Shown here: positions 1-8,179 of the stretch, in pieces
How the letters are laid out: the number at the start of each line of letters is the position of its first letter
Numbering within the stretch: position 1 is the first letter of the stretch
Virus record (IMG/VR): IMGVR_UViG_3300031841_002095
Coordinates: 1 to 32,964 of that record
Source: a virus
DNA: 32,964 nt
Strand: one strand, 5' to 3'
Notes under the pieces: generated by a model
Told to the model about the DNA's origin: nothing
What the model saw: the letters and a program-made list of their open reading frames with translations, nothing else
The model's database searches: none
Position numbers and translations under genes: made by a program

Positions 1-2
1 AC

Positions 3-710
3 GAAGCAACTAAAAAGAATCATACATTCTTTAGTAATTTGATTCGTGCCACAACAGATATTAACCCTCTAGTACAAGTAGTAACAGAAACTTACTATGA
101 GGATAATTGGTGTATTCTACCATATGCAGATTTGCATAAAAAGAAAAGTATAGAAATGATAGACGCAGATTATCTATTTACTCATGTTCGTGGTGAAATA
201 CCGCCTCATGTAGTGCCAGAAGTAGATTTAGAAAGATTTGACAAGTTCAAAAATGTGTTTGCTGGAGACTTACATGCTCACGAGAATACTCAAAGAAATA
301 TTGTGTACCCAGGAAGCCCAATGACAACATCTTTTCATAGAAACGAAGTCCAAACGGGGTATCTAATTATTGATTATAACTTTGATTGGACATGGCATCA
401 GTTTGACTTACCACAACTTATTCGTAAGACTGTGGAAGACCCAAATGAAATGGAACAGACAGACTTCCATCACACTATCTATGAACTAACAGGAGATGTA
501 CAAGACTTGGCAAAAGTTAAAAACTCTGATTTACTTGACAAGAAAGTTGTAAAAAGAGAGATGGAAGCAACTCTTGACTTACAAGCAGATATGACAATGT
601 CAGACGAACTAGCACTATACTTAAAAGAGATAATGGCGCTAGATGAAACAAAAATAAGAAATATTATGGGAGTTTTTAATGATTATTCTTCAGAAATTGA
701 AATGGGATAA
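3..710 (+). CDS. sbcD: SbcD/Mre11-like (T4 gp47-like) nuclease subunit, 3' part
   Basis: C-terminal part of a calcineurin-like metallophosphoesterase of the Mre11/SbcD/T4 gp47 family. It is the exonuclease subunit that pairs with the ATPase encoded next. The frame is open from base 3 with no stop, so the gene begins outside the window; the TTG at 39 is an internal Leu codon, not the start. The visible family signatures are GDLHAHE (the Mre11 Gly-x-x-His-x-His metal motif) followed by IVYPGSP, the usual YxGS-type motif, and then FHRNE. The N-terminal metal-binding motifs lie off the edge. The last 32 bases overlap the SbcC-like gene, the usual coupled arrangement of these two subunits. The family call rests on motifs and on the neighbour. 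Confidence 0.85.
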   Translation, partial: EATKKNHTFFSNLIRATTDINPLVQVVTETYYEDNWCILPYADLHKKKSIEMIDADYLFTHVRGEIPPHVVPEVDLERFDKFKNVFAGDLHAHENTQRNIVYPGSPMTTSFHRNEVQTGYLIIDYNFDWTWHQFDLPQLIRKTVEDPNEMEQTDFHHTIYELTGDVQDLAKVKNSDLLDKKVVKREMEATLDLQADMTMSDELALYLKEIMALDETKIRNIMGVFNDYSSEIEMG

Positions 711-2493
711 TTGCTTTTCTTATGGGGAAGGCAACGAGTTAGACTTAGATAGTGCAACTCTAACACAATTAGTCGGTACAAACGGTGTAGGTAAATCTTC
801 CATACCTTTAATATTGGAAGAAGTATTGTTCAATAAGAACAGTAAAAATGTAAAGAAAGCGGATATTGCAAATAGATATGTTAACAAGGGATATGATATT
901 AGTCTTGACTTTTCTGTTGACGCTGATGTATATAACATTACTGTTATACGGCGTAGTACACTCAAATGTAAGTTAACGAAAAATGGTGAGGACATAAGTT
1001 CTCACACGGCTTCTAACACTTACAAAACTTTGGGTGAGACTTTAGGCATTGACTTCAAGACTTTTTCACAGCTAGTATATCAAAATACAAATGCGTCTTT
1101 ACAGTTCTTAACAGCGACAGACACAAATCGTAAAAAGTTTTTAATTGATTTATTAAAACTTGATAACTATGTTTCTTTATTTGAAATATTCAAAGAAGCT
1201 GTAAGGGTTTCTTCTAGTGATATTACAACTATCAATGCGAAAATTGCAACAATATCAAAATGGTTATCAGACAATATTCTCGAAAATAGTTCCATACTTC
1301 CAAAATTGGATTTACCATTTTACTCGGAAGATGATGAGAAAGCTTTGCGTTCTTTATTAATAGAACTCGAAAATATCTCTGAAAAGAATAAAAAGATATT
1401 AACTAATAATCAACTGAAGAAACAGTTAAATAATATCGATTTGCATGAATGGAAAAGAAGGTTGGCGGAAAACCCAGAAATTAACGATACTTCTAAGTAT
1501 CTAACAGCTGTTGGAACTTGGAATAGTGAGCGTATGCATGAGCAGAAAATGTTAAAGAAATACGAAGCCCTAGCGGGTATGCCAGACGCTACTTGTCCTA
1601 CTTGTGAAGGAGATATTAATCAAATATTTGTACAGTCTCAGATAGACGAACATACAGAAAGAATGAAAGTGTGCGAAGATTTTGCCACTAAAGAAAGGGA
1701 AAAGCTACAGGAGATAGAAAAAGCAAATGCGATACATAGGACAGCAAAACAAGAAATCGAAGATTGGGAAGACCTCTACAGGAGTATCGACCATGAACTC
1801 ACTACATCGATCCTCAATAAAGATGACTTGGAAGAAAAAATTGAAGCACTTCGTAGTGAAATTACCAGTGCTAAATCGGCTCTTCAAGAAGTAATTAATG
1901 AGAATGAGAAAAGAGAAAGACACAATACAAGACTTGAGATTATACTCGAACAGACTGGAGAGTTTCAATCAGAACTTGATAAGCTCCAAGATGAACTATC
2001 GAGTGCAGAAAACAAACTGGCGATTCTTGAGACACTTAAAAAAGCATTTAGCACAAACGGTCTACTCGCGTACAAAATCGAATCTCTTGTAAAAGAATTA
2101 GAGATACTTACAAATGAGTATCTTGCAGAGTTTAGTGATGGAAGATTTAGTATTAATTTTGTTGTAGAAAACGACAAACTTAATGTAGAAGTATCAGATA
2201 ATGGAAATATTATCGACATACTAGCTCTTTCTAGTGGAGAACTAGCAAGAGTGAATATTGCGACATTAGTTGCAATACGAAAACTTATGACATCTATTAG
2301 TAGAAGTCAAATTAATGTACTTTTCTTAGACGAGGTTAATCAAGCCTTAGATGAGCAAGGTAAAGAAAAAGTAGTGGATGTTTTACTCAAAGAGAAAAAT
2401 CTAAATACATATTTAGTATCTCACGGTTGGACTCACCCACTCTTAGAAAAAATAGAAATAGTTAAAGAAGATAATATTTCGAGGTTAGACTAA
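679..2493 (+). CDS. sbcC: SbcC/Rad50-like (T4 gp46-like) recombination ATPase
   Basis: A 604-aa SMC-type ATPase that would work with the preceding SbcD-like subunit on DNA ends during phage recombination and host DNA breakdown. It has Walker A GTNGVGKSS at 33-41, a zinc-hook CPTC at 306-309 in the middle of a predicted coiled coil, the ABC signature LSSGE at 517-521, Walker B VLFLDE at 547-552 and an H-loop His near 582. At about 600 residues it has the short coiled coil of T4 gp46 (about 560 aa), not that of bacterial SbcC (about 1050 aa). The ATG lies 32 bases inside the upstream gene, and its first residues run straight into the conserved beta-strand and FSYGE region, so no later start fits. 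Confidence 0.93.
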   Translation: MIILQKLKWDNCFSYGEGNELDLDSATLTQLVGTNGVGKSSIPLILEEVLFNKNSKNVKKADIANRYVNKGYDISLDFSVDADVYNITVIRRSTLKCKLTKNGEDISSHTASNTYKTLGETLGIDFKTFSQLVYQNTNASLQFLTATDTNRKKFLIDLLKLDNYVSLFEIFKEAVRVSSSDITTINAKIATISKWLSDNILENSSILPKLDLPFYSEDDEKALRSLLIELENISEKNKKILTNNQLKKQLNNIDLHEWKRRLAENPEINDTSKYLTAVGTWNSERMHEQKMLKKYEALAGMPDATCPTCEGDINQIFVQSQIDEHTERMKVCEDFATKEREKLQEIEKANAIHRTAKQEIEDWEDLYRSIDHELTTSILNKDDLEEKIEALRSEITSAKSALQEVINENEKRERHNTRLEIILEQTGEFQSELDKLQDELSSAENKLAILETLKKAFSTNGLLAYKIESLVKELEILTNEYLAEFSDGRFSINFVVENDKLNVEVSDNGNIIDILALSSGELARVNIATLVAIRKLMTSISRSQINVLFLDEVNQALDEQGKEKVVDVLLKEKNLNTYLVSHGWTHPLLEKIEIVKEDNISRLD

Positions 2494-2714
2494 TGAAAAT
2501 AGAAATCTATAGTATACCAAACTGTCCTTATTGTGTAAAAGCAAAAAATCTTGCAGAAAGAGAAGGACACGAGGTAGATTACAAAATGATGGGAGAAGAG
2601 TTTCAAGCAGGAGATGTTAGAGAACTATTCCCAACAGCTCGTACATTTCCACAGATTATTGTGGATGGCGAGAAAATTGGAGGTTATACGGAACTGGAGA
2701 AGTTGATTGGTTAA
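2493..2714 (+). CDS. Glutaredoxin
   Basis: A 73-aa glutaredoxin, a complete minimal thioredoxin fold. The dithiol active site CPYC is at 11-14, the cis-proline segment TFPQ at 51-54 and the glutathione-binding GGY at 63-65. It would reduce disulfides with glutathione. Because both ribonucleotide reductase subunits follow in the same operon, its probable job is to re-reduce the reductase, as T4 NrdC does; that role is inferred. The ATG shares one base with the stop of the SbcC-like gene (TAATG), which suggests translational coupling. Confidence 0.92.
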   Translation: MKIEIYSIPNCPYCVKAKNLAEREGHEVDYKMMGEEFQAGDVRELFPTARTFPQIIVDGEKIGGYTELEKLIG

Positions 2715-3195
2715 TTCAAGACGTAAAGGACATGACGCAGAAATTAAAGCTGCGGCTATGATGAAAAGAATTACAGGCAATGACTTTATACAGACTCCAG
2801 GCAGTGGCTCTGGTAAAATCAAAGGCGACTTGTATGTAGAACATAAACATAACTTATTCTGCATAGAAGTAAAGCACTACAAAGATATGGGATTTAATCA
2901 CAAAATATTTACTCAAAAGAGTAATGTATTTGTTAAGTGGTGGTCAAAACTTTGTAGACAGTCTGAAGAAATGAAACAAGAGCCATTGCTAATCTTCAAA
3001 GAAAACCACTCGCAGTGGTATGTGGCAACGACAAGAAAGCCATGTTACAAAAAACATATGTACATAAACTGGTTAGGGTGTTATGTCACCTTTGCCGAAC
3101 AATTTTTAGAAACACAAGAGGTACAATTTACAAATGGCGATACAATTTACGAGCCATGGAAAGCCGATTCCCAATGGGAACTTATTGATTGTTGA
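2707..3195 (+). CDS. PD-(D/E)XK nuclease, resolvase-like
   Basis: A 162-aa protein with the layout of a PD-(D/E)XK nuclease. An N-terminal basic segment with RRKGHDAE (5-12) is followed by TPGSGS (30-35), GD (40-41) and IEVK (53-56). E12, D41, E54 and K56 are the likely catalytic residues. This arrangement is typical of Holliday-junction resolvases and related VRR/Hjc-type endonucleases, so a branched-DNA nuclease acting with the neighbouring recombination proteins is likely. The substrate cannot be read from sequence. The start is TTG, chosen because GGAG lies 7 bases upstream and the frame then overlaps the glutaredoxin gene by only 8 bases. No good ATG precedes the conserved region. Confidence 0.75.
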   Translation: MVNSRRKGHDAEIKAAAMMKRITGNDFIQTPGSGSGKIKGDLYVEHKHNLFCIEVKHYKDMGFNHKIFTQKSNVFVKWWSKLCRQSEEMKQEPLLIFKENHSQWYVATTRKPCYKKHMYINWLGCYVTFAEQFLETQEVQFTNGDTIYEPWKADSQWELIDC

Positions 3196-3991
3196 TGGAC
3201 TCAATCTAGCTTTTCGATGGAAACATCAAGGACGCAACGACTTCGAACATGATTATGTGAGAACAGTTGAATCTTTGGCAAAGTCCTATAACTGTGGGGA
3301 AATAGTAATACTTGGCGATGGTGGTAGTAACTATCGTAAAGAAATCTACCCAGAGTATAAAGCAAATCGTAAAGAACGATATGCAGAACAAACACCTGAA
3401 GAAGCAAAAGAGTTTGAAATGTTCCTTGCAGAGTTTAGTGATACAATGACTAATCTCAAAAGCAAAGGATATCTCACTCTAAAGTATGCAGGAGTTGAGG
3501 CTGATGATATAGCCGCACTTATATGCCAAAACCGAGAAAACATAGGTATAGATGAGATTTGGATGATATCATCAGATAAAGATTGGGATTTACTAGTTGA
3601 TTCCAAAATAAGTCGATTTTCGACAGTAACTAGAAAAGAAACAACACTCCTAAACTGGGACGAGCATTATGACTTTGATCCTGAGTACTTTTTAACTTAC
3701 AAGTGCTTAACTGGAGATAAAGGAGATAACGTCCCTGGAGTTGATGGTGTTGGCCCAAAGCGAGCATCCCAACTTATAGAACAGTATGGAGATATCTTTG
3801 ATATTATGGCGAGTTTACCTCTTGAAGGAAAGTACAAGTACATTCAGAACTTAAATGAGTTCGGAAGTGAAGGACTAGAAACAGGAATACAACTCATGGA
3901 TTTAACTTATGACGTAGACGGTGCAGTCTTAGGTCATGCAAAAGAAATTATAGGATTGGTAGAAAATTATGTCAGTGAAGATAGACTTTAG
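3134..3991 (+). CDS. 5'-3' exonuclease, FEN/T4 RNase H-like
   Basis: A 285-aa flap-endonuclease/5'-3' exonuclease of the PIN-like FEN family, which removes RNA primers and flaps during phage replication. Family motifs appear in order: VDGLN with metal ligand D21, GDGGSNYRK (61-69), YPEYKANR (72-79, helical arch), VEADD (121-125), SSDKDWD (146-152), and GDKGDN (194-199) followed by the helix-3-turn-helix GVDGVGPKRAS. All the acidic metal ligands seem present. The ATG at 3134 overlaps the upstream nuclease gene by 62 bases and has only AGAGG about 12 bases upstream. A TTG at 3185, with GGGAA just before it and giving MIVDGLN, is a serious alternative start. Function is near certain; the start is not. 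Confidence 0.9.
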   Translation: MAIQFTSHGKPIPNGNLLIVDGLNLAFRWKHQGRNDFEHDYVRTVESLAKSYNCGEIVILGDGGSNYRKEIYPEYKANRKERYAEQTPEEAKEFEMFLAEFSDTMTNLKSKGYLTLKYAGVEADDIAALICQNRENIGIDEIWMISSDKDWDLLVDSKISRFSTVTRKETTLLNWDEHYDFDPEYFLTYKCLTGDKGDNVPGVDGVGPKRASQLIEQYGDIFDIMASLPLEGKYKYIQNLNEFGSEGLETGIQLMDLTYDVDGAVLGHAKEIIGLVENYVSEDRL

Positions 3992-5744
3992 TAAAGATAA
4001 ACTTTTAGATGATTTTGCACTTGCAACTCTAAAAGATAGATATATGGTTGGTGATGAAACTTCACCCCAAGAAGCATTTGCTAGAGCTGCTATGGCTTTT
4101 GCAGATAATGATGCTCACGCACAAAGATTATATGATTATGTCAGTAATCTTTGGTTTATGTTTGCAACCCCAGTATTATCAAATGGAGGTACTAGCAGAG
4201 GACTTCCGATTAGTTGTTTCTTAAACTATGTTGATGATAGTAGAGAAGGAATTACAGAACACTATGTAGAAAATGCTTACCTATCATCTTTTGGTGGTGG
4301 TATCGGCGGTACTTGGAGTGATGTTCGTTCAGTAGGAACAAGAACATCAAAAGGCTCTGAGTCTACTGGTGTTGTTCCTTTTATAAAAGTAGTAGACGCA
4401 GAAATGTTGGCTTTCTCACAGGGAGTCACAAGACGAGGAAGTTATGCTGCGTACTTACATATGTCACACCCTGAAATAGAGGAGTTTTTAGATGGAAGAA
4501 AAACAACGGGTGGGGACTCGAATAGAAAGTTTCTTAACTTACACCATAGCATCGTTATTCCTGATAGCTTTATGGAGCTAATTCATAAAGCAACTAAAGA
4601 GGAAGGCTTTGATGATAGTTGGGAACTAATTGACCCACACACGAAAAAAGTAGTAAAGACAGTTAGTGCTAGAGCATTATGGGTAAAAATATTACAAAAT
4701 AGAATGGAAACTGGAGAGCCTTATCTTATGTTTGAAGATGCGGTAAACAATGCTTTACCTGAGTATCAAAAGAAAAAAGGCTTGAGAGTTCATCATTCAA
4801 ACTTATGTTCAGAAATAACACTTGCTACAAATGAGGAAAGAACAGCAGTATGTTGTCTATCCTCAGTTAACTTGGAATATTATGATGAGTGGAAAACCCA
4901 CCCAGCATTTATACCAGACTTGATTAGAATGTTAGATAATGTATTAACATACTTTATTGAAAATGCTCCAAGTCAATTAGAAAGAGCTAAGTTTAGTGCT
5001 ATGAGGGAGAGAAGCATTGGACTTGGCGCTATGGGATTCCATGCGTATCTACAGAAAAATAGTATTCCATTTGAGAGTGCTATGGCAGGGGGTACTAATT
5101 TAGAAATGTTTGCATATATAAAATCTATGGCAGACAAAACTACAAGAGAACTTGCAGTAGAAAGAGGCGCTTGTCCAGATGATGATTCTTGCTCAGTAAG
5201 AAATGCACATCTACTTGCAATCGCTCCTAATGCCAGTTCAAGTATTATTTGTGGTAATACTTCTCCAAGTATAGAGCCTTATCGTGCTAATGCGTATACT
5301 CAGAAAACAAAATCTGGGTCTAATCTAGTAAAGAATAAGTTTCTTGACCGAATCATTAGAGATAAAACTACTAGTGAAGAGGAATATACAGAAGTTTGGA
5401 GAAGCATAGTAGCAAATAAAGGAAGTGTTCAACATCTTACATTCTTAGAAGAATGGGATAAAGATGTATTTAAAACAGCAGTTGAAATAAATCAAGCCTG
5501 GATAATTGAACACGCCTCTGTAAGACAGCAATTTATTTGTCAGTCACAGAGTGTAAACTTATTCTTTCCACCTGATGTTAACAAAGGTGATTTACATAAT
5601 GTACATATGTTAGCATGGGCGAAAGATTTAAAAACATTATATTACCTAAGAAGTGAAGCTATTGGTCGTGCCGATAATGTTACTTCTTTGGCTAAAAGAG
5701 AGATAATCTTTGAGCAATCAGATTGTCTAAGTTGTGAGGGATAA
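3969..5744 (+). CDS. nrdA: Class Ia ribonucleotide reductase, large (alpha) subunit
   Basis: The 591-aa catalytic subunit reducing ribonucleotides to deoxyribonucleotides. C83 in ISCF and the second Cys of the C295/C296 pair match the active-site disulfide pair. NLCSE at 278-282 carries the radical Cys with its Asn and Glu partners. Y558-Y559 in TLYYLR are the radical-transfer tyrosines. The tail C586-x-x-C589, two residues from the end, is the swinging-arm pair reduced by glutaredoxin or thioredoxin. Bacterial NrdA is about 760 aa. This protein starts almost directly at the catalytic barrel, so the N-terminal ATP cone for dATP feedback inhibition seems absent. It overlaps the exonuclease gene by 23 bases and is followed directly by nrdB. 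Confidence 0.96.
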   Translation: MSVKIDFSKDKLLDDFALATLKDRYMVGDETSPQEAFARAAMAFADNDAHAQRLYDYVSNLWFMFATPVLSNGGTSRGLPISCFLNYVDDSREGITEHYVENAYLSSFGGGIGGTWSDVRSVGTRTSKGSESTGVVPFIKVVDAEMLAFSQGVTRRGSYAAYLHMSHPEIEEFLDGRKTTGGDSNRKFLNLHHSIVIPDSFMELIHKATKEEGFDDSWELIDPHTKKVVKTVSARALWVKILQNRMETGEPYLMFEDAVNNALPEYQKKKGLRVHHSNLCSEITLATNEERTAVCCLSSVNLEYYDEWKTHPAFIPDLIRMLDNVLTYFIENAPSQLERAKFSAMRERSIGLGAMGFHAYLQKNSIPFESAMAGGTNLEMFAYIKSMADKTTRELAVERGACPDDDSCSVRNAHLLAIAPNASSSIICGNTSPSIEPYRANAYTQKTKSGSNLVKNKFLDRIIRDKTTSEEEYTEVWRSIVANKGSVQHLTFLEEWDKDVFKTAVEINQAWIIEHASVRQQFICQSQSVNLFFPPDVNKGDLHNVHMLAWAKDLKTLYYLRSEAIGRADNVTSLAKREIIFEQSDCLSCEG

Positions 5745-6704
5745 ATGAGTCTATTAGAAGAAAGAGATTATTATAAACCTTTTGATTACCCTTGGGCATT
5801 TGAGTTTTACAAAAAACAACAACAAATGCATTGGCTACCTGAAGAAGTAGCATTACAAGATGATATTAAAGATTATAATCAAAAACTATCAGATGGAGAA
5901 AGAACACTTATAGATAATATATTTAAGTTTTTTACTCAAGCTGATGTTGATGTGTGTTGTGGATATGCTAAGCATTATCTACCCACATTCAAAGTACCAG
6001 AAATAAGAATGATGCTAGTAAGTTATGCTGCTATGGAAGCAGTACACCAAGAAGCATATTCTTTATTATTGGAAACATTAGGTAAGTCAGATGATATGTA
6101 CCAAGAGTTTTTTGATATACAAGCTATGTCAGAAAAACATGAGTATCTAACTGACTTCAATATGGATAATCCACACGAGATTGCAAAAACAATGGCAGTC
6201 TACAGTGGATTCACAGAAGGAGTACAACTATTCAGTAGTTTTGCTATACTTCTAAACTATCCTAGACATAACCTTATGAAAGGTATGGGGCAGATAGTAA
6301 CATGGTCTATAAGAGACGAGTCACTTCACGTTGAAGGGCTATCAAAACTCTTTAGAACCTTTATCGCAGAAAATCCAGAAATATGGACAGATAAACTAAA
6401 ATATGAGATATATTGTGCAGCAGAGCGCGTTGTTGAATTAGAAGATAAGTTTATTGATGTTTGTTTTGATAAAGCAGATATCAAAGATTTAACAGCAAAA
6501 GAAGTGAAAGAATACATAAGATACATCGCCGATAGACGATTATTAGGTCTTGGTATGAAAGCAATATTCCATAGTACAGTTAATCCACTTCCTTGGATTG
6601 ATATGCAGGTAAATGCAGTTGAGCATACCAACTTTTTTGAAAACCGTGCTACTGAGTATGCTAAGGCTAGTACACAAGGAAATTGGCAGGACATATTTAA
6701 ATAA
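5745..6704 (+). CDS. nrdB: Class Ia ribonucleotide reductase, small (beta) subunit
   Basis: A 319-aa ferritin-like radical-generating subunit. The di-iron ligands and tyrosine are visible at the family spacing: D67, E98 and H101 in EAVHQEAY with the radical tyrosine at Y105, then E158 in FTEGVQ, and E192 and H195 in RDESLH. Because the tyrosine is kept, this is a standard class Ia-type radical enzyme and not a tyrosine-less class Ic form. The ATG directly follows the nrdA stop, with GAGG about 5 bases upstream. The acidic/aromatic end NWQDIFK resembles the beta C-terminal peptide that docks on alpha. It should form the holoenzyme with the preceding gene product. Confidence 0.96.
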   Translation: MSLLEERDYYKPFDYPWAFEFYKKQQQMHWLPEEVALQDDIKDYNQKLSDGERTLIDNIFKFFTQADVDVCCGYAKHYLPTFKVPEIRMMLVSYAAMEAVHQEAYSLLLETLGKSDDMYQEFFDIQAMSEKHEYLTDFNMDNPHEIAKTMAVYSGFTEGVQLFSSFAILLNYPRHNLMKGMGQIVTWSIRDESLHVEGLSKLFRTFIAENPEIWTDKLKYEIYCAAERVVELEDKFIDVCFDKADIKDLTAKEVKEYIRYIADRRLLGLGMKAIFHSTVNPLPWIDMQVNAVEHTNFFENRATEYAKASTQGNWQDIFK

Positions 6705-6901
6705 TGCAAATACAAGAAATGATAAGTATAGATGGTGTTGATTACGACACCGATGAGTTTACTAAAGACCAAAAGTTAATAGTAGTTGCAATGAACTATT
6801 GCGATACAAAAATCGCTGAAACAGAGCAACAACTAGCTGCGTTAAAAACGGCTAGACAAGCCTATATAAACGACTTAGGGTCTCAACTAAAAGAGGATTA
6901 A
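6704..6901 (+). CDS. Small conserved phage protein, coiled-coil end
   Basis: A 65-aa acidic protein. The first 20 residues read like a short beta-hairpin (SIDGVDYDTDEF), then comes a helix, and the second half (ETEQQLAALKTARQAY) is a likely coiled coil. From memory it resembles a small family common in cyanophages and marine bacteria (DUF6447-like: IDG.EY....L....K......D..I..L..QLA.L.TAR.AY). No function is known to me. The ATG shares one base with the nrdB stop, so it is probably translated with nrdB, but a role in nucleotide metabolism would be a guess. Confidence 0.7.
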   Translation: MQIQEMISIDGVDYDTDEFTKDQKLIVVAMNYCDTKIAETEQQLAALKTARQAYINDLGSQLKED

Positions 6902-6902
6902 T

Positions 6903-7562
6903 ATGGTAATTTATATTGGCTACGATTCAAAACAACCTGAAGCATACGAAGTATGTAAGGAAAGTATTTTAAGATACAATCGTAGCCATGTTATCAAACC
7001 ATTAATACGTAGTGAACTAGAAGAGCAAGGAGTATACTGGAGACCGTTTCAAAATGAAAGTACAGAGTTTGCTTTCACACGGTTTCTAGTACCTTATCTT
7101 TCTGATTATCAAGGGTATGCTTTATTCTGTGATAGTGATTTTATGTGGAGATGTGACCCTGCTGAATTATTTGATTTTATGGATATAGAATGGATGGATA
7201 ATAGACTAGGTGTATATTGTGTTCAGCATCCCGCTTTTTTACCTCCAAATACAAAAATGAATGGTAAACTAAACTTAGACTATCGTAGAAAGTATTGGTC
7301 ATCTTTGATGTTATTTAATAATCGTCATTGTAAAGAACTTACAAAAACTGCTGTAAACCAAGCCCCAGCGGGTTTTTTACATGAGATGCTTTGGGCAGAT
7401 GGTATTGGAAGTTTGCCTGCTGAATATAACGCAATGATAAATTATTATCAATTTAAAAATCCAAAAGCAGTTCACTTTACAGATGGTGGACCGTGGCATG
7501 GTATAAACGACAACGAGGAGTACTCCCAAGAATGGCAAGAGATATACAAAAAGATTCAGTAA
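6903..7562 (+). CDS. GT-A fold glycosyltransferase
   Basis: A 219-aa glycosyltransferase of the GT-A type. The N-terminus IYIGYDS is the nucleotide-binding first strand. STEFAFTRFLVPYL precedes ALFCDSDF, whose D77-S-D79 is the DxD metal and nucleotide-sugar motif. WSSLMLFNN and a C-terminal HFTDGGPWHG complete a pattern I recognise from small phage and bacterial transferases distantly like GT8. Donor and acceptor are unknown. AGAGG lies six bases before the ATG. Its 3' end overlaps the GT29-like gene, so two sugar-transfer steps are probably produced together. Likely roles are modification of virion glycans, DNA or host surface polysaccharide; the sequence does not choose between them. Confidence 0.8.
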   Translation: MVIYIGYDSKQPEAYEVCKESILRYNRSHVIKPLIRSELEEQGVYWRPFQNESTEFAFTRFLVPYLSDYQGYALFCDSDFMWRCDPAELFDFMDIEWMDNRLGVYCVQHPAFLPPNTKMNGKLNLDYRRKYWSSLMLFNNRHCKELTKTAVNQAPAGFLHEMLWADGIGSLPAEYNAMINYYQFKNPKAVHFTDGGPWHGINDNEEYSQEWQEIYKKIQ

Positions 7563-8179
7563 TATTAGTAGGAAACTCTGTAGAAATATTACAACATAAT
7601 TATGGAGAGTACATAGATAGTTTTGACCATGTTGTTCGCTTTGGCCAAGGAGTACCTAGAAAAGATATTTCAAAATCCGTAGGGTCAAAAACAGATTTTT
7701 GGGTCACAGGTTGGTTAAGAAAAAATTATTGGCATCATTTTCCAAATGCGGAGATTCTATTTAATCGTAGTAGAATCCACTTGAATGTAGAGCCAGAACT
7801 AGACCTGCCGTTTGATGATTATACGATTATGTTTTCCGATGAAGAACTTTTAAAGATTTTTGCTCAGATAGGGGCGGAGTCTAATAAAGCCACAAAAGGT
7901 GCAAGGCCTTCTGCTGGATTTCTCGGTATTTTATATTTTCTCACAAAACTCAAATGTGAAAATATTACATTGATTGGATTCGATTTCTTTTCAAAGAAAT
8001 TACCAATATTCTCTGGAGGCAATCAGCCCTCTAGTTGGCATATCCCTTTTAATAGTGCGAGCGTAAATCCACACAACCCTCATGAAAAGGGTTGGGTATG
8101 GAAATGGTATAAAGAAGGGAAGTTAGATTGGAAAATCTTATCTGACTTAAAAGACGAGCAACTAGACCTTACCCAATGA
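7532..8179 (+). CDS. GT29 (sialyltransferase-family) glycosyltransferase
   Basis: About 215 aa with the sialylmotif architecture of family GT29. The L-motif is VILVGNS followed by YIDSFDHVVRFG (GNS at 14-16 from this start). The S-motif is RPSAGFLG (125-132) followed by ITLIGFDFF. A terminal HNPHEKGW (181-188) supplies the His/Glu of motif VS. Eukaryotic and bacterial members transfer sialic acid from CMP-sialic acid, and a related CMP-linked sugar is the best guess for the donor. There is no signal anchor, so it is cytoplasmic. An ATG at 7493 is in frame, but it overlaps the upstream gene by 70 bases and adds 13 residues with no family match. The ATG at 7532, with AGGAG about 11 bases upstream, is preferred. 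Confidence 0.8.
   Translation: MARDIQKDSVILVGNSVEILQHNYGEYIDSFDHVVRFGQGVPRKDISKSVGSKTDFWVTGWLRKNYWHHFPNAEILFNRSRIHLNVEPELDLPFDDYTIMFSDEELLKIFAQIGAESNKATKGARPSAGFLGILYFLTKLKCENITLIGFDFFSKKLPIFSGGNQPSSWHIPFNSASVNPHNPHEKGWVWKWYKEGKLDWKILSDLKDEQLDLTQ

Noticed and set aside
39-710. A complete 223-aa gene starting at TTG 39
   Set aside because: The frame is open to the left edge and reads family-like sequence before that codon. With the N-terminal phosphoesterase motifs missing, this is the tail of a truncated gene.
7360-7378. CCC-AGC-GGG followed by a T-run inside the GT-A gene, resembling a terminator
   Set aside because: The stem is only 3 bp with a 3-base loop and lies mid-gene in an operon that must continue. 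The sequence encodes a normal part of the protein (QAPAGFL).
7493-7531. Earlier ATG for the GT29-like gene
   Set aside because: It would overlap the upstream transferase by 70 bases, has no good ribosome site and adds 13 basic residues that do not match the family.
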